64,000 bases of DNA, from contig WGNC01000005.1 in the NCBI GenBank assembly GCA_016124745.1, forward strand, positions 1-64,000, read 5' to 3'. Position numbers and translations under genes: made by a program. A model generated the notes under the pieces. It worked only from the letters and a program-made list of their open reading frames with translations, did not search any database and had not been told where the DNA came from. This document shows, piece after piece, positions 46,423 through 57,671 of the stretch; the first letter of the stretch is position 1; every line of letters starts with the position of its first letter. The stretch comes from Thiobacillus sp. GTDB lineage: Bacteria; Pseudomonadota; Gammaproteobacteria; Burkholderiales; Thiobacillaceae.

Positions 46423-47865
46423 ATGACCGATTCCCTCGAAAACCAGTCGCAGGACAATCTGGAAAACAACCTGGTTCAGATCCAGACGCTGCTCGCCAAG
46501 ATGCGGCTGGTGGAAGGACTCGTCCACAAGCAGGGTGGCCCGCGCCAGGACCTGGTGGAGAACCTGGTACACAAGCAGAACCTGACGGAACTGCAGCGCC
46601 GCGTGACAGTGTTGCACCCGGCCGACATCGCCTACATTCTGGAAGCCTTGCCGCTGGACGAGCGGCGGCAGGTCTGGAACCTGGTCGATGCCGAACACAA
46701 CGGCGAGATTCTGCTGGAAGTGTCCGACTCGGTTCGCGAATCGCTGATCCAGGACATGGACAAGGCGGAGTTGCTGGCTGCCGCCGAATCGCTCGACACC
46801 GACGAAATCGCCGACATCGCGGCCGACCTGCCGCGCGACGTGATCGAGGAACTGCTGACCACGCTGGATGCGCAAAAGCGCGCGCACCTGCAATCGGCAC
46901 TGGCCTACCCGGAGGACACGGTGGGCGCGCTGATGGATTTCGAGATGGTGACGATCCGGGCGGACGTGACGCTGGAAGTCGCGCTGCGCTACCTGCGCCG
47001 TCTGGGCGAACTGCCCGACCAGCTCGACAAGCTGTTCGTGGTCGACCGCGACGATGCCATCATCGGCGTGTTGCCGCTGAAGCGCTTGTTGACGACGGAC
47101 CCTGAAGTCTCGGTGGCGGCGGTCATGGTCGAGGACTTCGTGAAGTTTCACCCCGAGGATGAAGCACACGAGGCATCGCAGGCGTTCGAGCGCTACGACC
47201 TGGTGACAGCGCCCGTGGTGGATGCGCAGGGACGACTGATCGGCCGGGTCACCGTCGATGCAGTGGTCGATTACATCCGCGAATCGGCCGATGCAGACAT
47301 GCTGTCGATGGCCGGCCTGAAGGAAGAGGAGGACCTGTTCTCGACGGTATGGCACGCTGCTAAAAACCGCTGGTTGTGGCTCGCCGTCAACCTTGTCACC
47401 GCCTTCATCGCGTCGCGCGTGATCGGCGCCTTCGAAGGCAGCATCGAAAAACTGGCCGCGCTGGCTGCGCTGATGCCCATCATTGCCGGCATTGGCGGCA
47501 ACTCGGGCAACCAGACCATCACGCTGATCATTCGCGGCCTGGCGCTCGGCCACGTCACCACGGCCAACGCGCGCCGCCTGGTACTCAAGGAAATCAGCGT
47601 CGCAATCCTCAATGGTCTGGTGTGGGGCTCGGCCGTCGGTGTCTTTGCCTGGCTGCTCTACGACAAGCCGGCTCTGGGCGGCGTGATGGCGCTGGCGATG
47701 CTGCTGAATCTGCTGGTGGCCGCGCTGGCGGGCATCTTCATCCCGATGGTGCTGGAGCGCATGGGACGCGACCCGGCCATCGGTTCGTCGGTCCTGCTCA
47801 CGTTCATTACCGACAGCATGGGCTTTTTCATCTTCCTCGGTCTCGCCACGGTGCTGCTTCTATGA
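46423..47865 (+). CDS. mgtE: Magnesium transporter MgtE
   Basis: The order is N-domain superhelix, two CBS domains (about residues 180-300, MDFEMVTIRADVTLEVAL and APVVDAQGRLIGRVTVD) and five membrane helices with GIGGNSGNQTITLIIRGLALG at the pore. The N-domain and CBS parts gate by Mg2+. Length 480 is normal. Overlaps msbA by four bases. Confidence 0.95.
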   Translation: MTDSLENQSQDNLENNLVQIQTLLAKMRLVEGLVHKQGGPRQDLVENLVHKQNLTELQRRVTVLHPADIAYILEALPLDERRQVWNLVDAEHNGEILLEVSDSVRESLIQDMDKAELLAAAESLDTDEIADIAADLPRDVIEELLTTLDAQKRAHLQSALAYPEDTVGALMDFEMVTIRADVTLEVALRYLRRLGELPDQLDKLFVVDRDDAIIGVLPLKRLLTTDPEVSVAAVMVEDFVKFHPEDEAHEASQAFERYDLVTAPVVDAQGRLIGRVTVDAVVDYIRESADADMLSMAGLKEEEDLFSTVWHAAKNRWLWLAVNLVTAFIASRVIGAFEGSIEKLAALAALMPIIAGIGGNSGNQTITLIIRGLALGHVTTANARRLVLKEISVAILNGLVWGSAVGVFAWLLYDKPALGGVMALAMLLNLLVAALAGIFIPMVLERMGRDPAIGSSVLLTFITDSMGFFIFLGLATVLLL

Positions 47866-49604
47866 AGCCCCTACACGACAGCCGCACCCTCTATAGCCGC
47901 CTGCTGGGCTATGTGAAACCCTACTGGCGCATGTTCGCCCTGTCCGTCGCCGCACTTGTCATCGCCGCCGCCACCGAGCCGCTGCTGCCGGCCCTGTTCA
48001 AGCCGCTGCTGGACGAGGGTTTCGTTGCCAAGAACAGGGATTTCATTCGCTGGATTCCAATCCTGCTGCTGGCGCTGTTTCTGGTACGCGGCGTCGCCAG
48101 CTTCGTCAGCACCTACTTCATGGCCTGGGTCGGCAGCCGTCTGGTGATGGACTTGCGTACCGCGATGTTCGACAAGCTGATGATGCTGCCCACGCGTTAT
48201 TTCGACCAGAACCCGAGCGGCCAGTTGATCGCGCACCTCGCATTCAATGTCACCCAGGTCACGCAGTCGGCCACCAGTTCGCTGACTACCCTGGTGCGCG
48301 ACACCGTGACGGTACTGGGCCTGCTCGGCTATCTGGTGTGGCTGAACGCCAGGCTCACCCTGATCGTAATCGCACTGGTCCCGCTCACCCTGTGGCTCGT
48401 GCGCAGCGTCAGCAAGCGCCTGCGCGGGTTGTCGCGCAAGGCGCAGCAGAACATCGGCGACCTCACCCAGGTCGTCGACGAAGCGGTGGGCGGCCATCGC
48501 GTGGTGAAACTGTATGGAGGCGAGGAGTACGAGCAGACCCGCTTTCGACATGCCGCCGATCTGGCAAGGCTGTTCGAGATGAAGCGCGTGTCCGCCATTG
48601 CAATTTACGATCCCGTCATCCAGTTCATCGCCGCGGTGGCGCTTGCCATCATCGTCTCGATCGCAGCCGGGCAGGTCTCCAGCAACACCACCACGGTGGG
48701 TGGCGTCGTCGCCTTCTTCATGGCCATGTTGCTGCTGTTTGCGCCGCTCAAGCGGCTCACTGCGGTCAACGACCAGCTGCAGCGCGGGCTCGCTGCTTCC
48801 GAAACCATTTTCTCCCTGCTCGACCATGATGTGGAGCGTGACAGCGGGCCGCTCACCCTCGATCGCATCGAGGGGCGACTGGTCTTCAAGCAGCTCGCGT
48901 TGACCTATCCCGGCAAGACGGTGCCTGCCCTGGACGGCATCAGTCTCGATATTGCGCCAGGTGAAACCCTGGCGCTGGTCGGCGCTTCGGGTTCGGGCAA
49001 AACCACGCTGGCCAATCTGGTGCCACGATTCTACGATCCCGATGCGGGCGTGATCGAACTCGACGGCCACGACATTCGCGATATCCGTCTGCAGAACCTG
49101 CGCAGTCATATCGCCCTGGTCTCGCAGGAAGTCGTGCTGTTCAACGACACCCTTGCGCACAACATCGCCTACGGCAGCAAGCGCGACGCCAGCGCCGACG
49201 AGATTCGCAACGCCTGTATCGCGGCCCATGCCTGGGACTTCATCCAGGCGATGCCCGATGGGCTCGATACCCTGATCGGTGAAAACGGCATGCGCCTGTC
49301 AGGTGGCCAGCGCCAGCGCATTGCCATCGCGCGCGCCATTCTCAAGAATGCGCCGGTCCTCATTCTCGACGAGGCCACCTCGGCCCTCGACAATGAATCC
49401 GAACGCCACGTCCAGGCCGCCCTGGAGACGCTGATGCAGAGTCGCACCACGCTGGTCATCGCCCATCGACTCTCCACCATCGAGCGTGCCAACCGCATTG
49501 CCGTACTCGAAGGCGGGCGCATCGTCGAGATCGGCAGCCACGCCGAATTGCTGGCGAAGCAGGGTCGCTATGCACAACTGCACGCACTGCAGTTTTCCGC
49601 ATGA
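47862..49604 (+). CDS. msbA: Lipid A export ATP-binding/permease protein MsbA
   Basis: A half-size ABC exporter: six membrane helices in residues 1-320, then the nucleotide-binding domain with Walker A GASGSGKTTL, signature LSGGQRQRIAIARA and Walker B VLILDEATSALD. It flips lipid A-core. Length 580. The start follows from the mgtE overlap. TtcA overlaps its end. Confidence 0.94.
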   Translation: MKPLHDSRTLYSRLLGYVKPYWRMFALSVAALVIAAATEPLLPALFKPLLDEGFVAKNRDFIRWIPILLLALFLVRGVASFVSTYFMAWVGSRLVMDLRTAMFDKLMMLPTRYFDQNPSGQLIAHLAFNVTQVTQSATSSLTTLVRDTVTVLGLLGYLVWLNARLTLIVIALVPLTLWLVRSVSKRLRGLSRKAQQNIGDLTQVVDEAVGGHRVVKLYGGEEYEQTRFRHAADLARLFEMKRVSAIAIYDPVIQFIAAVALAIIVSIAAGQVSSNTTTVGGVVAFFMAMLLLFAPLKRLTAVNDQLQRGLAASETIFSLLDHDVERDSGPLTLDRIEGRLVFKQLALTYPGKTVPALDGISLDIAPGETLALVGASGSGKTTLANLVPRFYDPDAGVIELDGHDIRDIRLQNLRSHIALVSQEVVLFNDTLAHNIAYGSKRDASADEIRNACIAAHAWDFIQAMPDGLDTLIGENGMRLSGGQRQRIAIARAILKNAPVLILDEATSALDNESERHVQAALETLMQSRTTLVIAHRLSTIERANRIAVLEGGRIVEIGSHAELLAKQGRYAQLHALQFSA

Positions 49605-50359
49605 GTCACGACATGCCCAGCGGCTGGGTCAAGCCGTCGCGCTCGCTGCTGACATCTGCCGGGCGCGCAATCGGCGACTACCGCATGATCCGCAGCGGCG
49701 ACCGTATCCTGCTCGGTCTGTCGGGCGGCAAGGATTCGCTGTCGCTGCTGCACACGCTGCATCATCTGCAGCAGAAGGCACCCGTGAAATTCGAGCTGCT
49801 GGTCTGCACGGTCGACCCGCAGTCCGACCAGTTCGATCCCGCGCCGCTCACGCCCTACCTGGCCGACCTCGGCGTGCCCTATTTCCTTGAATCGCAACCC
49901 ATACTCGAAGAGGCGCAAAAGACACTGACCAAGGATTCGGATTCCTACTGCGCCTATTGTTCGCGCATGCGGCGCGGCATCCTTTACCGCGTCGCGCGCG
50001 AACAGGGCTGCAATGTCGTCGCACTGGCGCAGCACCTCGACGACCTGGCCGAAACGCTGATGATGTCGATGCTGTTCGGCGGCAAGCTCAGAACGATGTC
50101 GCCGCACTATCTCAACGACGCCGGCGACCTGCGCATCATCCGGCCGTTTGCCTATGCACGTGAGCGCCAGACCCGTGCGTTTGCGCAGGATGCCGGCCTG
50201 CCGGTGATCTTCGAGAACTGCCCGGCCTGTTTCGCCAAGCCACAGCAGCGCTATGCCATGAAGCAGATGCTGGCCGAGCAGGAAAAGGTGCATCCCCGCA
50301 TATACAATAGCCTGCTAACTGCGATGCGTCCGCTGATGGGCGAGCCGCCCGCAGCCTGA
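49601..50359 (+). CDS. ttcA: TtcA-family tRNA 2-thiocytidine synthase
   Basis: The PP-loop SGGKDSLSLLH binds ATP, and CAYCSRMRRG holds a cysteine pair for the Fe-S cluster. NCPACFAKP supplies the third cysteine. TtcA thiolates C32 of tRNA. Here it is 252 residues, about 60 shorter than the Escherichia protein, with the shortage mainly at the C-terminus. It may be a related thiolase of the TtcA family. It overlaps msbA by four bases. Confidence 0.85.
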   Translation: MSHDMPSGWVKPSRSLLTSAGRAIGDYRMIRSGDRILLGLSGGKDSLSLLHTLHHLQQKAPVKFELLVCTVDPQSDQFDPAPLTPYLADLGVPYFLESQPILEEAQKTLTKDSDSYCAYCSRMRRGILYRVAREQGCNVVALAQHLDDLAETLMMSMLFGGKLRTMSPHYLNDAGDLRIIRPFAYARERQTRAFAQDAGLPVIFENCPACFAKPQQRYAMKQMLAEQEKVHPRIYNSLLTAMRPLMGEPPAA

Positions 50360-50388
50360 TGATTGTCAACAACCCGGGAGAAACAGAG

Positions 50389-50754
50389 ATGGAATGGTTC
50401 ACCAAGGTCATCAAGAATTTTTCTTTCAGTGGTCGCGCCCGCCGCAAGGAATACTGGATGTTTTTCCTGTTTGTCTTCTTGATCGAGATCGTCCTCGGCG
50501 TGATCGACTACGCTCTCGGCACTTTTTCGACAGAGAGTGGGATCGGCCTTCTGGGTGGCCTTTTTGCGCTCGGCATCCTGATTCAAAGCATTGCCGTCGG
50601 GGTGCGCAGATTGCACGACACAGGGCGCAGTGGATGGTGGCTTCTGATCAACCTGCTGCCTGTCCTCGGCTCGATTATCTGGCTGGTGCTCATGGTGCTG
50701 GAAGGGGAGCAGAACGATAACCAGTATGGCCCCAATCCGAAGCGGGCCGCATGA
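50389..50754 (+). CDS. DUF805 membrane protein
   Basis: DUF805 marks are MEWFTKVIKNFSFSGRARRKEYWMF, GVRRLHDTGRSGWWLLINL and PNPKR at the end. There are three or four membrane helices. I choose 50389 since GGGAGA precedes it; an upstream ATG at 50359 lacks one. Role unknown. Confidence 0.9.
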   Translation: MEWFTKVIKNFSFSGRARRKEYWMFFLFVFLIEIVLGVIDYALGTFSTESGIGLLGGLFALGILIQSIAVGVRRLHDTGRSGWWLLINLLPVLGSIIWLVLMVLEGEQNDNQYGPNPKRAA

Positions 50755-50865
50755 GCCTGGCCCACTTCTGCTGACCCCGCGCTGGCCCCCGAAGACACAA
50801 ATCCGTGTCGCGGCCCCGGAAACGGACCCTTTGTTTGATTCGACATTTTTCACTGACACCCAGCT

Positions 50866-51981
50866 ATGACGGCTTCCTTCATTCCCCCCAGACGCATCCT
50901 CATGGGCCCCGGCCCCTCCGACGTGCCGCAACGCATCCTCGACGCCATGGCGCGCCCAACCATCGGCCACCTCGACCCCGCCTTCGTCGAACTTATGGAG
51001 CAGATCAAGTCGATGCTGCGGATGGCATTCCAGACCGAAAACGCGCTGACCTTTCCGGTATCCGCGCCCGGTTCCGCGGGGATGGAAATGTGCTTCGTCA
51101 ACCTGGTGGAGCCGGGCGACAAGGTAATCGTCTGCCGCAACGGCGTGTTCGGCGGACGCATGCTGGAAAACGTCAAGCGCACCGGTGGCGTGCCAGTGAT
51201 CGTCGACGACGCCTGGGGCAAGCCGGTCGACCCGCAGAAGGTGCGCGACGCTTTCAAGGCGAATCCCGATGCCAAGGTGCTCGCCTTTGTCCACGCCGAA
51301 ACCTCGACCGGCGCGCAGTCGGATGCGGCAACGCTGGCGAAGATCGCGCAGGAAGCCGGCGCGCTGACCATCATGGACTGCGTCACCAGCCTCGGCGGCA
51401 CGCCGGTGCATCTGGATAAATGGGGCATCGACGCCGCCTATTCCGGCAGCCAGAAATGTCTGTCATGCACGCCCGGCCTGTCGCCGGTATCGTTCTCAGA
51501 CAAGGCTATCACCCGCATCAAGGCGCGCACGACCCCGGTGCAAAGCTGGTTCCTCGACCTCAACCTGGTGCTCGGTTACTGGCAGTCCGCCGGCAAGCGC
51601 ACCTATCACCACACCGCGCCGATCAACCCGATGTACGGCCTGCACGAGGCGCTGGTCATGCTCGAAGAAGAAGGCCTGCAGAACGCATGGGCACGCCATC
51701 GCGTCATGCATGAAAAGCTCAAGGCCGGGCTCGAAGGCATGGGGCTCAAGTATGTGGTCGAGGAAGCCGCCCGCCTGCCACAGCTCAACTCGATCTACGT
51801 ACCGGGAGGCGTCGACGAAGCGGCGATCCGCACGCGTCTGTTGAACGAGTTCAACCTGGAAATCGGCGCCGGGCTCGGCGACATGGCCGGCAAGATCTGG
51901 CGCATCGGCCTGATGGGCTATTCGGCCAGGCAGGAAGACGTCGACACCTGTCTGAAGGCGCTCAAGGCCTGCCTGCCCTGA
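50866..51981 (+). CDS. Class V aminotransferase, alanine-glyoxylate type
   Basis: A PLP enzyme of 371 residues. MGPGPSDVPQRIL and GHLDPAFVELMEQIK are typical of the alanine/serine-glyoxylate family, and the Schiff-base lysine is in SGSQKCLSC. The substrate may be serine or alanine with glyoxylate. It is a single gene; the gap before it (50755-50865) holds nothing distinct. Confidence 0.88.
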   Translation: MTASFIPPRRILMGPGPSDVPQRILDAMARPTIGHLDPAFVELMEQIKSMLRMAFQTENALTFPVSAPGSAGMEMCFVNLVEPGDKVIVCRNGVFGGRMLENVKRTGGVPVIVDDAWGKPVDPQKVRDAFKANPDAKVLAFVHAETSTGAQSDAATLAKIAQEAGALTIMDCVTSLGGTPVHLDKWGIDAAYSGSQKCLSCTPGLSPVSFSDKAITRIKARTTPVQSWFLDLNLVLGYWQSAGKRTYHHTAPINPMYGLHEALVMLEEEGLQNAWARHRVMHEKLKAGLEGMGLKYVVEEAARLPQLNSIYVPGGVDEAAIRTRLLNEFNLEIGAGLGDMAGKIWRIGLMGYSARQEDVDTCLKALKACLP

Positions 51982-52041
51982 CAGATATCGGAACGTTCGT
52001 CAGGTCCTGTGCAGGGTCGAAAAGTCGATTCCAAACGGTTT

Positions 52042-53373
52042 TCAGTCACCCTCTTTCGATGCCGGTTCTTCCGCTGCAACGAGCTTCGACACCTGGGTCG
52101 CCAGCACCTGATCGACCCGGTTGCGGTCGACGTCCACCACCTCGAACTCCCACGCCGCCCAGGTAAAGCGCTCCGACTTGTGCGGGATGCGCCCCAACGA
52201 GGCGAGGACGAAGCCGCCGACGGTGTGGTAGTTGCCCAGCGACTCCTGCGGCACATGCCGGATGTCCAACTTGTCCTTCATCTCGTCGATCGGCAGCAGG
52301 CCATCCAGCAACCACGAGCCATCGGGCCGGCGCACCGCCAGCGCATCCCCGGCATCATCGGCCAGCGGCATCATGTCGCCCACCAGCGAGTACATCAGGT
52401 CGTCCAGCGTGACGATGCCTTCGGTCAGGCCAAACTCGCTCACCACCAGGGCGAAATTGGCGCGCTGCTGGCGGAAGGTACGCAACAGATCGATGAGGTT
52501 GAGACTGGCCGGGACGAACAGCGGGGGTTCAAGCGGCAACTCGGCGAAATCGATGTCGCCGAGCATGGCCGCCTTGAGGATATCGTGGCTTTCGGCAATG
52601 CCGATCACCTGCTGCAGGTCGCCCTTGCAGACCGGCAACTGGGAGTGCGGAGCCTCGCGCAGCAGGCGCAGGTTGTCTTCGCGCGGGGACAGCAGGTCGA
52701 GCCAGGCCACGTCCGACGCGGGTGTCATGATGGTGGCGAGGCGCCAGTCCTCCAGCCGCATCACATTACCAAACAGCTCGCTCTCTTCCGGGGCAATGGA
52801 CCCGGCACGCTCCCCTTCGTCTACAAAGGCGAGGATGTCCTCCATGCGGGTCACCGCTGGCGCGGCCTGAATGGGCAGCAGCGCGAGTACGCGGTCTGCC
52901 GCGAATGAGAGGAAGCGGATCGCCGGATAAAGCAGCCGGATGAAGAGCGACATGGCAGGTGCACAAGCGGCTGCCACCTTCTCCGGATGGGCGAGCGCGA
53001 TGCGCTTCGGCACGATCTCGCCGAGGATGATGGAAACCGCCGTGACGATCACGATGGTGGTGGCAAATGCGATGGTGGCCTGCCACGCGGCGAGCGCGGG
53101 CAGCGTCGCGCCGATGGCGGATTCGATCGAGGCCGACAGAGCCGATTCACCGTAGATGCCCATCAGCAGGGCCGCGGCGGTGATGCCCGTCTGGCTTGCG
53201 GCCAACAGCCTGCTCGGATGCTCCTTGATGGCCAGCGCTGTCGCGGCGCCACCATCACCCGCCTCGGCCAACTGCGTCAGTCGCCCGCGACGGGCCGAAG
53301 CGAGCGCCATTTCCGCGAGGGAAAACACGCCGGAAAGCAGGATGAGCAGGATCAGGATCCACAGGGCGTTCAT
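52042..53373 (-). CDS. CNNM/CorC-type membrane protein (hemolysin family)
   Basis: The domain order is DUF21 membrane part (about residues 1-180, with SLAEMALASARRGRL and SIILGEIVPKRIALAHPE), two CBS domains (NVMRLEDWRLATIMTP and GDLQQVIGIAESHDIL), then the CorC_HlyC C-terminal domain (VVSEFGLTEGIVTLDDL). It likely takes part in Mg or Co efflux. Length 443. Confidence 0.9.
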   Translation of the reverse strand: MNALWILILLILLSGVFSLAEMALASARRGRLTQLAEAGDGGAATALAIKEHPSRLLAASQTGITAAALLMGIYGESALSASIESAIGATLPALAAWQATIAFATTIVIVTAVSIILGEIVPKRIALAHPEKVAAACAPAMSLFIRLLYPAIRFLSFAADRVLALLPIQAAPAVTRMEDILAFVDEGERAGSIAPEESELFGNVMRLEDWRLATIMTPASDVAWLDLLSPREDNLRLLREAPHSQLPVCKGDLQQVIGIAESHDILKAAMLGDIDFAELPLEPPLFVPASLNLIDLLRTFRQQRANFALVVSEFGLTEGIVTLDDLMYSLVGDMMPLADDAGDALAVRRPDGSWLLDGLLPIDEMKDKLDIRHVPQESLGNYHTVGGFVLASLGRIPHKSERFTWAAWEFEVVDVDRNRVDQVLATQVSKLVAAEEPASKEGD

Positions 53374-53442
53374 GATCGGTTTCCGATGGGGATGACGAGG
53401 ACGATTCTACATGCCCGGCGCGGTCCCCTTCGGTGCGCCACA

Positions 53443-53478
53443 AACAGCAAGGCCCGCTGCTCGGCGGGCCTTGCTGTT
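53443..53478 (-). terminator. Terminator after metF
   Basis: A perfect 15-base inverted repeat (AACAGCAAGGCCCGC and complement) with a six-base loop lies 20 bases from the metF stop. It ends the methyl-cycle operon. Confidence 0.85.
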
Positions 53479-53497
53479 CGAAATGTGTCGCGATTCG

Positions 53498-54328
53498 CTA
53501 CAAACCCAGCCGCTGCCAGATGGTCGTGCTGGGCCCGGCCTGGTTCATGGTGTAGAAATGCAGGCCCGGCGCACCGCCCGCGAGCAGTCGATCGCACATG
53601 TCGGTGATGACGTCCAACCCGAAGGCACGCAGGGAAGGCATGTCGTCGCCGAAAGTCTCCAGCTTTTTTCTGAGCCAGCGCGGTATCTCCGCGCCGCAGG
53701 CATCGGAAAAGCGCGCCAGTTGCACGTAGTTGCCGATCGGCATGATGCCGGGAACGATGGGAATGGTGACCCCCAGCGCACGCACCTCGTCGACGAAGCG
53801 AAAATAGGCGTCGGCGTTGAAGAAATATTGCGTGATCGCCGAATCCGCGCCGGCGTCGACCTTGCGCTTGAAGTTGGCCAGGTCCACGGTCCAGGAGCGT
53901 GCCTGCGGGTGAATTTCGGGATAGGCCGCCACCTCGATCTCGAACCAGTCGCCGGTTTCCCTGCGGATGAAGGCCACCAGTTCGTTGGCGTAGTTGAACT
54001 CGCCGGCGTCCATGCTGCCGGACGGCAAATCGCCGCGCAGCGCCACCAGATGGCGGATACCCTGGCTCTTGTACTCGTTGAGGATGTCGCGAATGCTTTC
54101 CTCGGTCGAGCCGATGCACGACAGGTGCGGTGCCGCCTCGCTGCCCGAAGCCTGGATGTCGCGCACGGTTTCAAGCGTGCGGTCGCGGGTGGAGCCGCCG
54201 GCACCGAAAGTCACCGAGAAGAACTTCGGCTGGAGTTGCGCAAGCTGTTCGCGCGTGGCGCGCAGCTTGTCCATGCCTTCCACTGTTTTGGGCGGAAAGA
54301 ATTCGAAACTGAATGTGCGTTCGGCCAT
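53498..54328 (-). CDS. metF: 5,10-methylenetetrahydrofolate reductase
   Basis: MetF reduces 5,10-methylene-THF to 5-methyl-THF with FAD. TFSFEFFPPKTVEGMDKL, SVTFGAGGSTRDRT, HLSCIG, YPEIHPQA and FYTMNQAG are family marks. The start at 54328 gives 276 residues, the standard length. Longer open frames upstream overlap the membrane-protein gene and lack conserved sequence. It lies two bases after that gene, likely in one transcript with ahcY. Confidence 0.95.
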   Translation of the reverse strand: MAERTFSFEFFPPKTVEGMDKLRATREQLAQLQPKFFSVTFGAGGSTRDRTLETVRDIQASGSEAAPHLSCIGSTEESIRDILNEYKSQGIRHLVALRGDLPSGSMDAGEFNYANELVAFIRRETGDWFEIEVAAYPEIHPQARSWTVDLANFKRKVDAGADSAITQYFFNADAYFRFVDEVRALGVTIPIVPGIMPIGNYVQLARFSDACGAEIPRWLRKKLETFGDDMPSLRAFGLDVITDMCDRLLAGGAPGLHFYTMNQAGPSTTIWQRLGL

Positions 54329-54330
54329 GC

Positions 54331-54684
54331 TCAGTCCATGCCTTTCTGGTTTGGAATCAAGGCGGACAATGCCCAGGCGATCACGCCATAGAGGATCGCG
54401 CCGAACACGGCCGAGCCGAAGCCTGCAACGTTGAAACCCGGGATCAGTGCACTGGCCAGCCAGAACAGCAGACCGTTCAGCACCAGGTAAAAAACCCCCA
54501 GCGTCAACAGCGTGATCGGCAGGGTCAGGATCGCCAGCACCGGCCGCACCAGCGTATTGATGAAGCCCAGCACCAGCGCGGCCAACAGCGCCGCGCCGAA
54601 ACCCGAGACCTGGATCGAGGGCAGCAGATACGTCACCGCCAGCAGGGCGACGGCATTCAGGATCCACAACAGCAGCGTTCGCAT
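54331..54684 (-). CDS. Small four-helix membrane protein (phage holin superfamily IV type)
   Basis: Four hydrophobic helices in 117 residues, with LGFINTLVRPVLAILTLPITLLTLG as the family's mark. This DUF family is often found next to metF and ahcY in betaproteobacteria. A role in lysis is not implied. It lies between ahcY and metF. Confidence 0.87.
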   Translation of the reverse strand: MRTLLLWILNAVALLAVTYLLPSIQVSGFGAALLAALVLGFINTLVRPVLAILTLPITLLTLGVFYLVLNGLLFWLASALIPGFNVAGFGSAVFGAILYGVIAWALSALIPNQKGMD

Positions 54685-54709
54685 GGCGCGCTCCTTTGCA
54701 AGTGATCGA

Positions 54710-56134
<1,425 letters not shown>

Positions 56135-56199
56135 GGTGAGTCTCCCTGAATGACAGCGGTCGGGTTGGATGCTCGTTCGCCCGCAAAACCGCTGCAAGT

Positions 56200-56274
56200 C
56201 AACGAGCGCAGTTGAAGCATCGCCTGTGCTGAGCCTGGCTATCGGTCGGATAGTCGCAGCGCTCCTCAGCGCAG
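56200..56274 (-). promoter_or_regulatory. SAH riboswitch controlling ahcY
   Basis: On the minus strand the RNA carries the conserved GAGGAGCGCUGCGAC block, then a short stem-loop (CUAUC/GAUAG), then CCAGGCUC closing P1 with GCGCUGAG. About 20 bases on, GCGCUCG can pair with GAGCGC to make the pseudoknot. These are the key parts of the SAH riboswitch class, which turns on ahcY when S-adenosylhomocysteine builds up. It ends about 65 bases before the ATG. Confidence 0.92.
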
Positions 56275-56345
56275 GGGGGCGGTGGTTCGCCCGAAACGAA
56301 AGCGGATTATGCCACGCTTGATATCACGCCGTCAGCCACGCCGGA

Positions 56346-57512
56346 CTACAGTCCTGCGGCGGCTCTGAGCATGGCGGCCTTGTCGGTCACCTCCCAGGTG
56401 AAATCCGGTTCGTCGCGACCGAAGTGGCCGTAGCTCGCGGTGCGGGTATAGATCGGACGCAGCAAATCCAGCATCTGGACGATGCCCTTGGGGCGCAGAT
56501 CGAAGTGCGCCCGTATCAGTTCGACGATTTTCTCGTCCGGAATCTTCCCGGTACCGAAAGTGTCAACCATCAACGAGGTCGGCCTGGCCACGCCAATGGC
56601 GTAGCTCACCTGCACCATGCATTTGTCCGCCAGACCCGCGGCAACGATGTTCTTCGCCACGTAGCGACCGGCATAGGCCGCCGAGCGGTCGACCTTGGAC
56701 GGATCCTTGCCGGAGAACGCGCCGCCGCCATGCGGCGCCGCGCCGCCGTAGGTGTCGACGATGATCTTGCGACCGGTCAGGCCGGCGTCGCCCATGGGCC
56801 CGCCCACCACGAAGCGCCCGGTCGGGTTGACGAGGTAGCGCGTGTCGGCGGAGAGCATTTCCTTCGGCAACACCGGCTTGATGATTTCCTCGATCACCGC
56901 CTCTGACAGCTGGGCATGCGAAACATCGGGATTGTGCTGGGTCGACAGGACGACCGTATCGATGGAATGCGGTTTACCGTCCACATAGCGGATGGAAACC
57001 TGCGACTTGGCATCCGGCCGCAACCACGGCAACCGGCCGTCCTTGCGCAGCTCGGACTGCCGCTCGGTGAGGCGATGCGCGAGATAGATCGGCATCGGCA
57101 TCAGCACGGGGGTTTCGTTGCAGGCGAAGCCAAACATCAGGCCCTGGTCGCCGGCCCCCTGGTCCAGATTGTCGTCATGCGCGCGGTCCACGCCCTGGGC
57201 GATGTCGGCCGACTGCTTGCCGACGGTGACCAGCACCGCGCAGGTGTTGTAGTCGAAGCCGATTTCCGAGGAATCGTAGCCGATGCGCTTGATGGTCTGA
57301 CGCGCGACCTGGTTGTAGTCGATGACCGCCGAGGTAGTAATCTCGCCAGCAATGACGCACAGGCCGGTGGTCAGCAGCGTCTCGCACGCGACGCGCGCAT
57401 GTTTGTCCTGGGTTAGAATCGCGTCGAGAACCGCATCCGACACCTGATCCGCCATCTTGTCGGGGTGCCCTTCAGACACCGACTCAGACGTAAAAATGAA
57501 ATCCTTCTGCAT
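56346..57512 (-). CDS. metK: S-adenosylmethionine synthetase
   Basis: MetK makes SAM from ATP and methionine. [36 protein letters not shown], and [19 protein letters not shown] are the catalytic signatures. Start at 57512 has AGGAG six bases upstream; longer frames extend into the leader. 388 residues. It is divergent from the acyltransferase genes; a hairpin lies just upstream of the ribosome site. Confidence 0.97.
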   Translation of the reverse strand: MQKDFIFTSESVSEGHPDKMADQVSDAVLDAILTQDKHARVACETLLTTGLCVIAGEITTSAVIDYNQVARQTIKRIGYDSSEIGFDYNTCAVLVTVGKQSADIAQGVDRAHDDNLDQGAGDQGLMFGFACNETPVLMPMPIYLAHRLTERQSELRKDGRLPWLRPDAKSQVSIRYVDGKPHSIDTVVLSTQHNPDVSHAQLSEAVIEEIIKPVLPKEMLSADTRYLVNPTGRFVVGGPMGDAGLTGRKIIVDTYGGAAPHGGGAFSGKDPSKVDRSAAYAGRYVAKNIVAAGLADKCMVQVSYAIGVARPTSLMVDTFGTGKIPDEKIVELIRAHFDLRPKGIVQMLDLLRPIYTRTASYGHFGRDEPDFTWEVTDKAAMLRAAAGL

Positions 57513-57528
57513 GACTGCTCCTGTTGCC

Positions 57529-57551
57529 CCGGTTACTTGCTGCGTAACCGG
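57529..57551 (-). promoter_or_regulatory. Leader hairpin of metK
   Basis: A perfect inverted repeat CCGGTTAC/GTAACCGG with a seven-base loop (TTGCTGC) lies about 16 bases upstream of the metK ATG and close to its ribosome site. It could influence translation. It is not one of the SAM riboswitch classes that I recognise. Confidence 0.5.
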
Positions 57552-57671
57552 CTCGCGGGACAAACAGAGCGGCGACGCTTTAGCTGTATTTGTATCCCGC
57601 CCGCAAGTTGTCAAGATTAACGCGGCGGCAGGTGCATTGTGCCGCGCCTGCTGCTTGAACGTCAATCACGC

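Noticed and set aside
53498-54667. metF extended upstream to 389 residues
   Set aside because: The added part overlaps the four-helix membrane gene out of frame and has no conserved sequence; the family starts at the ATG at 54328.
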